A model generated the notes under the pieces. It did no database searches. It was given only the letters and a program-made list of their open reading frames with translations, and was not told the DNA's origin. Positions 52,101-64,000 of a stretch of DNA of 64,000 nucleotides are shown in pieces. Made by a program: the position numbers and the translations under genes. The DNA is from Onchocerca lupi. Taxonomy: Eukaryota > Nematoda > Chromadorea > Rhabditida > Onchocercidae. Location: contig JAOVVO010000095.1 in NCBI GenBank assembly GCA_028564675.1, positions 62,001-126,000 on the forward strand, in the 5' to 3' direction. How positions within the stretch are numbered: the stretch's first letter is position 1; each line of letters opens with the position of its first letter.

Positions 52101-55100
52101 TAAAAAAAAGATAAAATAAAATTGTTCTCAATAAAAACTGAGATAATTTAATGCTGATCGAAAGTGGGCGGATAAGAAGAGGAAGGATAGTGCAGAAATT
52201 TAATTACTTAATGCCTTTTATCTATTCTCAAATTTATCATTTTAAATGATGATGCAGTGAATGGAAGTTATTTTGTTCAGAAAGTTATTCAACGGTCAAT
52301 CGTTGAATCAATTTTAATTCCTCTCATAGAATTCGCAGTTCTTCACTTAATAATATTGCGGTCTATAATTTCCTGCTCTACTTTCCGGTAAATATTTGTT
52401 CAGAAATTAAAATTCACTGCTATGGATGGATAGACATAGTAGTGGCCGAGAGATGTTATTAAAATGACCTCCAATATTTTATGTATGTATTATATCTACA
52501 TTTAATGATAACCGTGTATTGAAGGAATGAAAGGGAAGGGCAATCTCGCAAATTCTCCTTCTTCGATCTATGGGTCATCGTCCAGCAATCTTCAGGCAAA
52601 ATAGCCATCACTTTTATCAAACTTCATATATCACCAGAATATTCGCTCGATTGCCTTCTTTTCTGTCAATCTGTCCGCCATCTGTCAATTCGTAGTTTTA
52701 AATCTCTCTAACAGCTGTCTAAAATGTAAATCGATGCTTCTAAATTGGTTCTGAAAATATTAAAAATGTTGTAAATCGATGCTTCTGAAAAAAATATGTG
52801 AGCATCTATATTTCGGTTAGAACAATTTGAAAAAATTAGAAATCAAATTTTTGATATGTCATTCGAGTTGAGCGATACTCTGATCAGGCTGATATTTAGA
52901 AATTGTAATTAGCAAAAAAAAAAAAAAAAAAAAAAAAATGACTATAAAAAATTTTTAGTTTGAAGCATTGTTATTCTTCTTGGGTTCTTTTTGTTGTGCT
53001 TTCTAGGCTTGATCTTCTTTAGACTTCTTTATTTCTTTTTGCTTTTCAGACTAAATTATACATTGGTTTCTTTGTCTCGTCATATTTCTCGCCATTTGTT
53101 TATTGATTCTTCGTCCACTTTTGCTGCAAATAAATGACCCTATTTTGTGTTTAGTTCGATGACTCGTATATCCATGTGCCATAAATTTGTTATGTTTGTT
53201 ATTATTATTAATCGCTATTATTATTACTGCCAGGATTGTATTTTATCAGTTAACAAAACCATTTCTTCTTTTTTTTTATTTTTACTTTTATTTACTTTTT
53301 CAGCCAGAAAATAAAAATTTTAAATTTGAAAGATAGAAAAAAGTTCAGAAAGTAAATGATGTTATTAGAAAAAGTTCTTTGTCATTTGAGAAAAGAAAAA
53401 TCGTGTTTGATTTTTGCATTCAATAAGTCAACTGCAGTAGAAGTTTTCTTGCTAGAATATAGCACTTGAGGTTCTTAGAATATCGTTCTTATTTGATTTC
53501 AAATCTTTCAGTCTTGATCTAGTTTTCGAATTTATTGATTAAACAATGAATGAAATTTTGTTTGCTTAAAATTAAAACAATGTCTTCTCTATCGAAATTT
53601 GATAATCCTTTTTCCTTTTCCCTTTCCTTTTTTTTTTTTTAGTGCATTATCGTTCATTAATGCAATAGCATTTCGCTGTTTTTCCTAAAATTTTGATGAG
53701 TTTTGTGTGAGATGTTTTGATTATTTCCTGCATCTTCCAACTTGTCTTAAATTTAATGAACTGCCACTTCCTTATTTTAAGTAAATAATTTTTCTTTTTT
53801 TTTTACTCAAAAAAAAATAAACCAATTTTTTTCCATTCTTCGGCGATTTTTTGACGAATTGCTGTTGAATTTTCACTTTTCATGAAATTTTATTCTTTCT
53901 TCTTTTCTATGTGGTAAATATATCAAAATTCTGATGTCCAACTGCTCCGTTAAATTTTTTTTTCTTGCGGACTCCTACGATACAAAAAATCTTTCTTATC
54001 TGGACAATCATTCTGCTCATCCACTTCCGGAAAATATCAGTTCTAAAAAAATTATCTATTGCTTAGAAGTTTTTACTATCATGAGAAGTGTAAATATGCT
54101 GAGAGAAGGGCGGAAAAAAAACAGTTAATTTCTTGATTTCGCTCTACTTTACACTATATCAATTAACCGATTTGATGGATCACATGTGAGTAAAATTTTT
54201 AACAAAATTATAATTCATATTCATATTACAAAATGTCAAGAAAACTTGAAATGTTAGGAAAAGTTGCAGAACTTTCACAGAAAAAATTAAAAATTAACAA
54301 ACAGATGTGATAGACGCACAGATTTCCATAAATGCTAAATTTTATTCTTCTGAAATATCATTTTTTCTATAATATTAGCTAGTAAATTTTACTAATTTTA
54401 TAAATATTGAAAAAATGATTCCATCGGAATTTCGTATTCGAATAAGTTAATGTCATTATAATATAGCTTCTTCAGTTGTAAATGCATAATCCCTTCCAAG
54501 CATATTAATCAAAAATTATGGGAAAAAGATAAGAATGGGTTTTCAAGGGAATATTACATTGAATTTCTCTTTAAATAAAGTAGTATTTCTAATGAGCCTG
54601 ATGAGCCTATTTATGATTTCATGTCCCAGAAATTCATTGAACTTTTTCTTATGGAACTCATTTAAAATCTCATTGATGAGATCATAGCTAAGATAGCACA
54701 GATAAAAATTTGAATATTTCTTCGCAATGAGTCACTCTTGCGACTTGCGACATTGGGATGCTGAATATGGTAGACCTAATTATAATCCTAAAAGTTTATT
54801 ATGCAATGTTTGGTTTTCTTCCCAATCATCCTATGTCATATTTTCATTTCCTTGTTTGTCTCATATATTTCTGATTGTATAATGGAATAATTATTTTAAT
54901 TTAACGCCGAATTCAACTCCATTTTTAATTAATTCGCAAATACTAATAATAAAAATGATGCAGAAATAATGAGAGACACACATTCGAAGAATCAATGAAT
55001 CAAAATCTTGTTTTACTGCCTAATTGATCTCTTCCTGTAATTTTCTTTAGAATGTTTAACTAAATTGACAGGTTTTTTTTCTCCTTAAAAATTATCATGT

Positions 55101-57269
55101 TTTTTCTAGAAAGGAAAGAATAACTCAGTGATCAGTTTACTTGGATTTTTTCTAATAATTTCCGCCCGGACAATATTTAATTATTTCTTATATTTCATTT
55201 ATTATATTTTTTAAATATATAAAATTCCTAACAAATTTGCTCAAAAAATCAAAATACATTTTGACTTAAAATTTTCCCAGCAAGGATAATTACTGTATTT
55301 TTTCAGCTACTGACAGTCGTACATTGTACTAATTGTCATCTCATCTCTTATTAGTTTTCGTTTTTATCGATTTTAAGCTCTCAAATGCCATCTAGCAATT
55401 GTTTAAATCCTAAAATAGCATAAAAAACAGGATATATAAACAGATGTTTAGTGTTATGATTTGTTATGATAAACACTAATATATTAGAGCGATCGAGTAT
55501 TGGTCCATTCTAGAGGTTTTTCAACAAAACATAGGACGTGATATAATTTTTAATTAATCAGAATCTATAACCTGAAATTTTTTTTGCTTAATTTCAGGTC
55601 TTGGGATCTGATTAATTAAATTCTAAATCATTCTCAGTTGAATCTTCAACAAAGTGTAATTTTCTTTTTAGCAGTTCCTTGGATTTTCTAAAAATTTTTT
55701 GTTTATCCTCATTTTTCCCTATAATGGCAAAGTTTTATAATTTTGATTCCGGATAACTTTATACTGCTTTATTTGATGACGAATTTATCATTTTGCAGTA
55801 GTATTCATGCTCATAATTTTTGCTAATTCTTGCTTCCTATAACTTTAATATTTGACTATTTCCATCTTATTTTTCTGTACTTGTTTTTTTCGTTTTCTTT
55901 CACTTTTTAGTTTATCATTTTCACATCCAAACTATTATCTGGCTTTCTGCTCTTCATTCATTGTTTACTTTATCTCTCACTTCTTTTTTTTTTTTCAAAT
56001 TTCAATTTTTTAAATAAATATTTAACAACATTCGGCGAACATTAATCATAATAGTGTTAATAATTGAACTAAGGAAAAGGTTAAGAAGTTAGATTCGAGA
56101 AGAAGAGGTAGTTAACCTCTTCTACATTTCATTCCGTTGAATTTTTTTATTCTCGAATTATTACTTCCAAGGTTATTTGTAATCATCTGATAGATGCTGT
56201 TTAATGGTAATATTTGTCATTACACAGTCAACTATCATTCTCCATAACTTCGCAAGATGGCATGACCCCAAGGTCATTTACACATCATAGCAATGTCAAT
56301 TACTACATAAAATATCATTGTATAATCAAATTTTACAGACATTTTTTGTTCTCTTCTTCTCCTATATTTTCTATTATATTTACGAATTATTGCAATATTA
56401 TTCTATTATCGCAATTCCATTACAATATGGTTATAAAGTTCCACATCTAAATTAGTTTATTTTGTTCGGATAATGTGCTCATTATCTACAAGTAGCGGAT
56501 TATAATTTATTATGCTCGTTTGCTTTATTTGAACTGAATTATTTATTTGCTTATCATTTATTATCAGTGATACGATTTAAAAATTCTGAATTTATTTTTC
56601 ATTAATTAACTTGTTATTTATATTTTAAAAACGTAGCTCATACTTCATTAATGAATAGTATAACTTGTCATTTGTGCAAATGTCTGCTTAATATATTATT
56701 TTAAATGTTTAACTGGAATAGATATTAGTTTACAATTCCATTACAATATTGTTATCAAGTCCAGTAGTATTATATTTTGTTCAAACTTTGTGTTCTAGTT
56801 TTGGTAAAATTCCAGATCTATTCTATGGCTGATTTTTAGTTTAATTATCATTCAACTTTATTCAAATCATTTTACTTTCTCAATAATTCACATATCTGAT
56901 TCAGATATTCACTAATCTGGTTCCAGATATCTATCATATAACTGACTTTTGGTCTAATTATCATTTGATGTTATTTAAATCATTTGCTTCCTCAATAATT
57001 CACATATCAAATTCAGATGTTTGTTAACCTTTTCACTGATTTGATTTTTCGTGTAGCTAAGCTTTTTGGTCTAATTAACATTCGACGTTATTCAATCATA
57101 TTGAATGCAAGTATTTATTAACCTTTTCATATTGTATTTCTACTGTCTCACTGATGTTTGTATTCTTCCATTCACTTCTTCATTTGAATAATAAAGTTTA
57201 ATGACATTTGTCGCTCCATTTATTTGGAACGAACTAAAAAACTAAGTGATTCTCTTTGTTTTTCGTCAG

Positions 57270-57373
57270 TTGATTGTTTAGATCAATTTAATGACAAACT
57301 TTGCAGATGCAAATTTATGGGATCATTAAAAAAAATTAGATCATACTTGCTGAAAGCAAATTTAAAGATTGAA
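57270..57373 (+). other. Candidate exon, function unknown
   Basis: A T-rich acceptor (GTTTTTCGTCAG) precedes an open frame that ends in a strong donor (GAA|gtaagat). It encodes about 34 residues including DCLDQFNDKLCRCKFMG and ends in phase 0, which would fit the first PH-domain exon at 59673. I see no match to the MPRIP N-terminus. It may be a 5' exon of that gene, an exon of another gene, or chance. Confidence 0.25.
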
Positions 57374-59067
57374 GTAAGATTTGTGATATTTTTCCCTCTC
57401 CTTATTTGTGTTATCATCTATTCTCGAATTGATGTATTCATCTATACGAAACAGACAATGTGCTGTAAACCAAATTTTAATTTTTCTGCAAACCTAATTT
57501 TCGTCGGTTCTTATAAGGTCAAATCTATTTTTACATCGACCTGTAATTTTGATTGACATGCAAAATTTTTTTTTTTTAAATCACTACTTCTCGCTCCTTA
57601 TTTATTACCCAAATTTTTATCATCTTTATCATTGTCGAATTCACTTTGTTAAATTTTTCCAGAAAAATTTCTGTTTACCGAGAAGATCAATAATTTGTTT
57701 ATTGAGAAATAGAAATTTATCGTGAAAAGTTTGAATAATACATATTTTTCTATAAGCAATTGCCAAGCTTCCTGTAAAATGTAAATTTGTATCTAATTAT
57801 AGTTGAGTAAAATTAGGGGAAATTGGTAATTGCCCATTATTCAGTGCAGAGAACTATAGAACAAGCAGGCTTAATAAAACATGTTTTGAAAACAGGTAGA
57901 TTTAATCACATGTTTGAAATTTTAACAACTTAGAAATTTCGAAAATTTCAAATTAGAAGTCTTGTATTGAAAGTTTAATTAATTAACCATCGATCATTTT
58001 GATTCTGATGTAAAATTTTTATCAACTTTTATCATAATTCTTACACTGAGTGGAATCTATAGAAGTCATTATCTATCTATTTCTTTTTCTCATTTCAACT
58101 TCAAAAGATTGTTTATCAATTATTTACTAAACTTTACAATCTTGGATATTTGTTAAGCAAATTTCGAACTTGACATTTTGATAAAAATTTTATCAATGTG
58201 TATATATTTCATTGTATAACGATTGCTTTTGGGGCAGAATTTGGATTGATAAAATGATTGATAAGTTGGAATAGCACCGAAATAACATCTTTTAAAGTGC
58301 TCAAATATTGTGAAAGGATGATATCGTAGATTTTATTAGTGTATTCTATCACTCTCTCTAACATGTGGTATGGTAAAATTGAAGAATTGCATCTTCAAAA
58401 CGAAACTTTTGCAAATATTACTATTTTCTAGTACTATAACATTGTACTTCTATTCCTTCTCTTCCATTTCTTAAACAATTTTTCTAATTTACAATCAAAG
58501 TTCACGAAATTTGATTTCTAAATTTAAGCTCATGAAATTTAATTTTCATAATTTAAGTTTAATTTATTAAGTATTTTTAAATTTAATTTTACTCATTATT
58601 TACAAGGAAACATTTCTTATTGTATTAAAAATTATGTATGATTATATTCGATAATGATCAGGATTCTCTGACCTTTTTCTGCAGGATATCTTCCAAGTTA
58701 TTTGTAAAAGTTTTTTTACAACCGTTTATCAGATATAAATCATATCGCTTGCAAAATATACATAGAATGTCAGTTTTCAAATTAGTCAATTTTTAATTAC
58801 AAAGTAATCAGGAACGTATCATATTTAAAAGAATTACGTTGAAATTTTTCAATTCGTTCATTCAGAAATCTGTCAAGTTTTCCAATCTGAAATCTGTCAC
58901 AAATTTCATATTAATTACTGCTCAAAATTACGATCAGTTAATTAAATTTTTCATTTTAATCCGGTTTTCATTGTAATAATTCCGATATTTCAGTCGTAAT
59001 TAATATAAAATTAGTGTGACAGATAGATTTCACTTTCATATTTTCGCATCTTTTTCAATCACAAAAT

Positions 59068-59346
59068 TTATTCAAACCATTCTCTTTCCCATGTCGCTTC
59101 CCTGCAAAGTTTCTCCAAGTTCGTCTGAAAGTTTCTGCAAATTCGTTCGTTTATTCGTTTGAAATTTGCAATTAAATTCTTGTTAAAATGTAAATAATTT
59201 GTAGTTGCTGGCAATGAGTCGTAAGGTGACAGCTTATGGTTTTCTATATGTTGCACCACCAAATATTGACTTCTCTCAACCATCTCATTCAACAAAAGTT
59301 CAATTTTCTTCTTCAAATTTCGTTTGCAATTTTCTAATTCTTTTGA
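59068..59346 (-). other. Orphan open reading frame, possible terminal exon
   Basis: On the minus strand this is open for about 92 codons from after a stop at about 59347 to a TAA. The first internal ATG is in NEMVERSQYLVVQ. Composition is richer in G+C and in charged residues than the neighbourhood (KLCREATWEREWFE at the end), which looks coding. There is no good upstream acceptor, no recognised domain and no nearby partner exon. Confidence 0.25.
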
Positions 59347-59672
59347 TTAATTATTCTTTTTGTTAATTAAAAATAATTTTTAACAATTAAACGGATCGAT
59401 TTATTAAGATATAGAATTTTGAAAGCAAACTGAATTTTCTATTAACTAAAAGAATCCATATCTTTTGTTTCGTTTTGGGAAGATAAAATAATTTGGATTT
59501 TCTTTCGGACATATTTTATCAAAAGAAAAAAAATTTTTTTTTAAATTTAATTCACAAAAATGGCAAAATAACCTCCTATGCCTCATCGTGGAAAAGATAA
59601 AAATAATTCACATTTTCGATTCTATTTTCTCAAAAAAAAAATTTTTTTTTCATTAAAAATTTTAATTTATAG

Positions 59673-62600
59673 AGATGGCAGCGACGATGTTTTACATTAT
59701 ATGAAGATGGTGAATTAAGTTATGCATTGGATGATAATGTAAGTTTTTTTTTTTTTTTAATTTTTTATATTTCTAATCCAAAATTTTTCAATCGTAATCA
59801 TATCTTATTTCGAACTTGTTCATTTGTTTTCCTCTTGCTTGCTCATTTTGACCTTTATTTTTATCTAAGTGTTCTACTTAATTAATTAGTTTAATTTAAT
59901 TGTTTACTTATCTTAAATTCCTATTTGAAATACCTATTTTATAGCCAGAAACAGTTCCACAAGTTAAAATGGACATGAATCGATGTGTACGGGTTTGTGA
60001 AGCAGATGCAATAACAGGTCATTCTCATAGTATCCTAGTAGCATTCCGGAATGATATCCCGAATTCCGATATTGCTAATGGTTCTGAAGATGTCGAAATG
60101 GATGTCACAACTACTACTGCCAATCAGCATGTACCAATTTGCTACATGAAAGCTGATACAACCGAAGAGATACGATGGTAATTTTTTATTATTTTTTTTT
60201 TGCATAGTTTTAATATAATATTTTAAAAATCAATTCAATTAAATCGTCGTTTTAGAACTGAATTTATGCTGCTTTTTTAAAATAATACATTTTTCCAGAA
60301 AGATTAAATCTTCCAGGTGGCAAAGTTTACTCCAAAAATACGCGAAACGTAGTATTTATCGTATGAATGCCATACCAATGCGTATACTTGATGATGAACG
60401 ACAACGGATATTAGATGAAATTGCTGATACCGAAGAAACGATGGAAACTTGTGGGCCAACAATTATTCAGGTTAGATTAGTATTGAAGAAACAGATACTA
60501 CTATCGATAAGCACAAAGTCTCTTTTCTCGTCTTCTTTTTCCCTCTGTCAACTTTTCTGTCCCTTTTTTCCCAATCTTAGACAAATTTCATTCATATAGA
60601 TTTTCGATATTGTTCTAGGTATTTTTCAAAATTTTTCTTTCTAGGAAATCGTCATTGAAAGAAATTCCTTACATCTCATACCGCTTTTTTTTTTTCTTTC
60701 TTCAGTTCATGATTATTTTTAGAAATGTTTATTGTCCACATAATATATTTCCAATCTTTTTTATTTTCCCACTTGTATTTCTTCCGATTTTATAATTTTA
60801 ACAAATTCTATCAAAGCTGATCTAATTACTTATTTCAAAATTCTTCCCTAAACTCTGTTTTGATATATTTTATTGAAATTTCGATGAAAAAAGAATCAAA
60901 TCGCAAGTTTTTATTTTTTTTTTCGCAATAAGCTATTAATTGCCAGGGAAAAATAAAACTTCGAGTTTAGTTTTTGGTAAATAGCGATCTAACTTAATAC
61001 CATGCTTGTTGGTTTTTTTCACATTATTATTATTTTTTTTCGGATATTACTGAGAAAACATATCTTGATTAATATTAAACCTTAAATCTATTCACAATTA
61101 ACTTAGCAAAATCGAAAAAATATTGGAAAAGACATTACGTAAAATTAAACGTCACTGCGCTTAAAAACATTACAATTACACATTACACGTAAAGGTTTTC
61201 CTGGTACTCAATTTCTGGATCCATTACGACGGGAAAATGCATTTTGAAAATATAAGCATTAGATCATTTTTTAAAAATGGTAACAACATTAGGCTCAATA
61301 GCAATATTATCGTTACATTTTCTGATTCCGGTTAAACAATTGAGTACTGTCTAAATAATGAACTGATTGTTAAAGCTGAAAAGTAAATAACGCTGAATTG
61401 TGAAGATTTATTTACTTTTCTTTTTTTCATCGATTAAACTGATAAATATGTTTGAATCACAATTTTATAGTTTTTTCTTTTTTTTTTTCGAAAATATTCC
61501 ATTCGTTTTGCCTATGTTTTAATATTTGTACAATTTTTATTCTAATTTTATATTTTTAAATGCAAGAAAGATGTGGTTCTCAGCTTTTGAAGTTCATACT
61601 TTAAAAAAAAAAAAATAGGTTTAAGAATAAATCCTGTTGATCTTTTCACGTTTCACTGATTTCTCTTGAGCTGTCTCTTTTCGTTAATGAATCAGAAAAT
61701 ATTTTTGACTTATTCGAAGAAATGTTTATCAAGTTGGTTAGCTTATTTTATTGTTATTTTTCATTTATTATGACTTCAATTTCAGGTAAACGACTCACTT
61801 TCTCGTCCAACAAGTGCTTTATCAACACGATCAAATCATGAGGTATCAGCATCACAACTGGATCCGTTTTCGAATATGGTAACACGGGTAGATTTGGGTA
61901 CTCGTTCAAATTCTGTTGATGCACATCACGGGACACCACGAGCTGTAAAATATCGAAATAAAGTTAATAAGTAAGTCTATGATAATCATTGAAATTAATT
62001 ATTAGATTAGATTTTGTGAATAAATTAATTTAAAATTAATAAATGAAAATGTATTTTAACAATATCAGTGATTGACTTCGCAATCAAATATTATGTTATT
62101 TCAGATTTTGAGTTTATTGAGATGATTTTGCAAAAATTAAATCCAAGTAATATTTTATTGGAATAAAAAACAAACATTTCCATTATCACTTCACTGATGA
62201 GCCGGTAGGATGACCTAAATTTCTCAGCAAAATCTGTTTTAAATTTTAAAATTTTAATTTTTTTCAATGATTTAGTCCATTAGAACCCATTTCGGAAAAA
62301 AATTCCCCAAATAATTTTCCTTTTCGATTTTTTATAATTTTATTTATTATGTAGCTCCGAAGGAGCTACATAAAAAGTTGTTTATAGTAATTATGATTCA
62401 ATTATATCGTTTTAACTATAAAATCTGTAACTTTCACAATGACAACTTTTGATTATCATCCTGATCGTAACCCTGATTTTCTAATTGTTCTGAGAAATTA
62501 TTATTGTTAATATTATCACTGTGATTGTCATAAGAATGTATAACATTATCATTATCATTGTTGTCATGATTACAGAAATTTACAGTGATTAACATCTCGT

Positions 62601-64000
62601 TATCATGAACCACTTTTTTTTTTCCTGATTCATATCACATTGTTCATTCGTTTACATGACACATGAACTAAAAATCATTCCCCGTTGCCCTTAACTGACG
62701 AGAAGGAATTGACGATTTTTCAAATTTTCTAATTTGTCTAACAGATGTAGAAATTTGTATTTTTTTTTTTTTAAGTAACAATGATCAAATATTTTCTTAT
62801 CTTTGTTTTGTCATACTTCCTCCAGTCCATCTTTTATTTTCTCAAAATTTTAAATGGGACGAGGACAATTTTTTTAAATCTTTTTTTTTTTTTTTTTGTG
62901 ATTCAGAATCTTTTTATTGCCTTTGAAGTGTTGAACTTTTAATGAGATCTAACGAATATCGGGATGAGAATTTTTTTTACGATATGAATAAAACGAAGCC
63001 TTTTTCATGAAAAATATATCAGAAAAAGTCTATATTTCTTTTTATTTTAGAGAGGAACCATCACGGAAATCAATAAATGATGGAACTACGGGTATTGTTA
63101 CATCAACACCTCCAGAAACACCACCACCACTTCCAGAATCACCATGTCCTCCGTTATCCACTCGAAAAACACCACTTTCCACTGTAATTTATCCATTTTC
63201 TCAGTTTATCAGTTGTTTGTTTTTATGTAAACTTTTGTATATGAATGTGGATAGTTCTAAATTGAATTAAAACATTCATGTATTTAGTTCCTTAAAATAT
63301 TGATACACATTTTCCTCACGTAATTCCCGTTCTTCACCTTCTGCCAACTTACTAGTGAAGAACTAAGCTGAAATTTGACCTTTTTCCATTCCATTGCCTT
63401 TAAAAAGATAGCCATTCCTCTCAGATGTCAATTAGTTATCATTGTTGTTTTTAATACTTCAACAAGACGGTGAAAATGGTAATGATCGAGATTTAAATAG
63501 AATGAAATTGAGCATCAAGCTTTAAATTTAAATAAACTTCAAGTTTCAAATTTCTTTTTCAGCCATTTTCTATTGATACATCCAGTGCACATACGCTTAG
63601 GAAAGGTTGGTTGATGTTACGAGGAAAAGGTGCTTCTGATTGGACAAAACATTGGGTGGTACTAGCTGGACTTTCACTCAAATTGTATAAGTATGTAAAT
63701 TTCAAATTTTTTCGAGACTTTAGTTTTTTTCGAAAAATCTTGAAATTTTCTAAATTATTTCATCAGAATATCTATTTTATTTTCCAGGAAAAAGATGTCA
63801 TGGAATTATATTACTCAGTAATTAAGGGTCGCGTTATTATCAAAGTTTATTTACATTATTTACAAAATGATAATCTAGACTATCGTATTCCTTTTTTATC
63901 AATTCATATATTTCTTGGTCTTCAGAGATGTCTGGGCTGAAGATTCGGCTGAGCCGTTGCTTTCCATTGACCTCAATGAATGTGAAAATGTTTATCCATC
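59673..64000 (+). CDS. MPRIP/outspread-like protein with PH domains (partial at both ends)
   Basis: Seven exons (59673-59738, 59945-60177, 60317-60470, 61786-61970, 63051-63183, 63563-63690, 63926->64000) join in phase. The first starts inside a PH domain (RWQRRCFTLYEDGELSYALD, then VKMDMNRCVRVCEADAITGH), which ends at TTEEIRWWQSLLQKY. A linker follows, rich in Ser and Thr, with a proline segment (TPPETPPPLPESPCPP) that could bind SH3 domains. A second PH domain begins at LRKGWLMLRGKGASDWTKHW and continues through LAGLSLKLYKDVWAEDSAEP to the right edge. Order, spacing and wording match myosin phosphatase Rho-interacting protein (Drosophila outspread), an F-actin-binding scaffold that links RhoA and myosin phosphatase. 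The N-terminal exons and the expected C-terminal coiled coil are outside what I can see. PH1 carries a polar insert of roughly 25 residues. Confidence 0.85.
62347..62373. repeat. Perfect 12-bp hairpin with GAA loop
   Basis: TTATGTAGCTCC, then GAA, then GGAGCTACATAA. It lies in the intron between the Ser-rich linker exon (ending 61970) and the Pro-rich exon (starting 63051) of the MPRIP-like gene. Confidence 0.9.
62440..62610. repeat. Low-complexity ATTATCAT/ATTGTCAT stretch
   Basis: Repeated ATTATCATTATCATTGTTGTC-type and ATTGTTAATATTATCACTGTG-type words form a degenerate short-period repeat inside an intron of the MPRIP-like gene. Confidence 0.5.

Larger units (their letters stand above)
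47568..59672. other. Large interval between divergent ept-1 and the MPRIP-like gene
   Basis: About 12 kb with very little coding signal. From about 47640 to 47990 the DNA is clearly richer in G+C and lies just upstream of ept-1, so it may be the promoter. Then come tandem repeats at 48090-48262, 48538-48790 and 49058-49142. Beyond about 49.2 kb it is AT-rich with A/T runs. The 5' exons of the MPRIP-like gene should lie here, or its introns may fill it. Only one weak exon candidate (57270-57373) was found on that strand, plus an orphan open frame at 59068-59346 on the other. Confidence 0.45.

Noticed and set aside
53934..54128. Plus-strand frame tested as an N-terminal exon of the MPRIP-like gene
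   Set aside because: No resemblance to the MPRIP N-terminus (no Cys-rich CxxC segment) and no suitable donor.
1..64000. CRISPR arrays, tRNA/rRNA genes, insertion sequences, LTR elements, operons
   Set aside because: None seen on either strand; gene spacing, introns and strand changes are those of a eukaryotic nuclear genome.

Overview
This is a stretch of nematode nuclear DNA, most likely from a parasitic spirurid or filarial worm. It is very AT-rich and full of homopolymer A/T runs. Genes are split into many short exons by introns with GT donors and TTTCAG/TTTTAG acceptors, and two genes have trans-splice-like acceptors just ahead of the start codon. The species call is inference; eukaryotic gene structure is seen directly. 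I rebuilt seven protein-coding genes by joining exons whose reading phase, splice sites and family similarity agree. No rRNA, tRNA, CRISPR array, operon or clear transposase was found.

Layout. (1) 1-2428, minus: a secreted protein of small cysteine-rich modules, one per exon, running off the left edge. (2) 3725-5229, plus: a histidine-phosphatase (phosphoglycerate-mutase-like) protein. (3) 5230-10071: intergenic, holding an old inverted-repeat element near 7.04-7.57 kb. (4) 10072-12080, plus: an unrecognised small two-helix membrane protein. (5) 14080-24284, minus: a complete 29-exon PDS5 cohesin-regulator gene, convergent with the previous gene. (6) 25853-34979, minus: a complete EVA-1-type receptor with two SUEL galactose-binding lectin domains and one membrane helix. 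(7) 34980-44123: about 9 kb of non-coding DNA with palindromes and tandem repeats. (8) 44124-47558, minus: a complete EPT1/SELENOI-type ethanolaminephosphotransferase. (9) 47559-59672: a large, mostly empty interval with satellite-like repeats and two weak exon candidates. (10) 59673 to the right edge, plus: the first part of an MPRIP/outspread-like protein with a PH domain, a Ser/Pro-rich linker and the start of a second PH domain.

The genes are unrelated housekeeping and developmental functions: chromosome cohesion, phospholipid synthesis, axon guidance and actomyosin regulation. They do not form a pathway or island. The parts least explained by known families are the modular secreted protein, the orphan membrane protein with an open intron, an exon-like antisense segment inside a pds-5 intron, and several repeat or hairpin structures. 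I see no convincing new multi-gene system.
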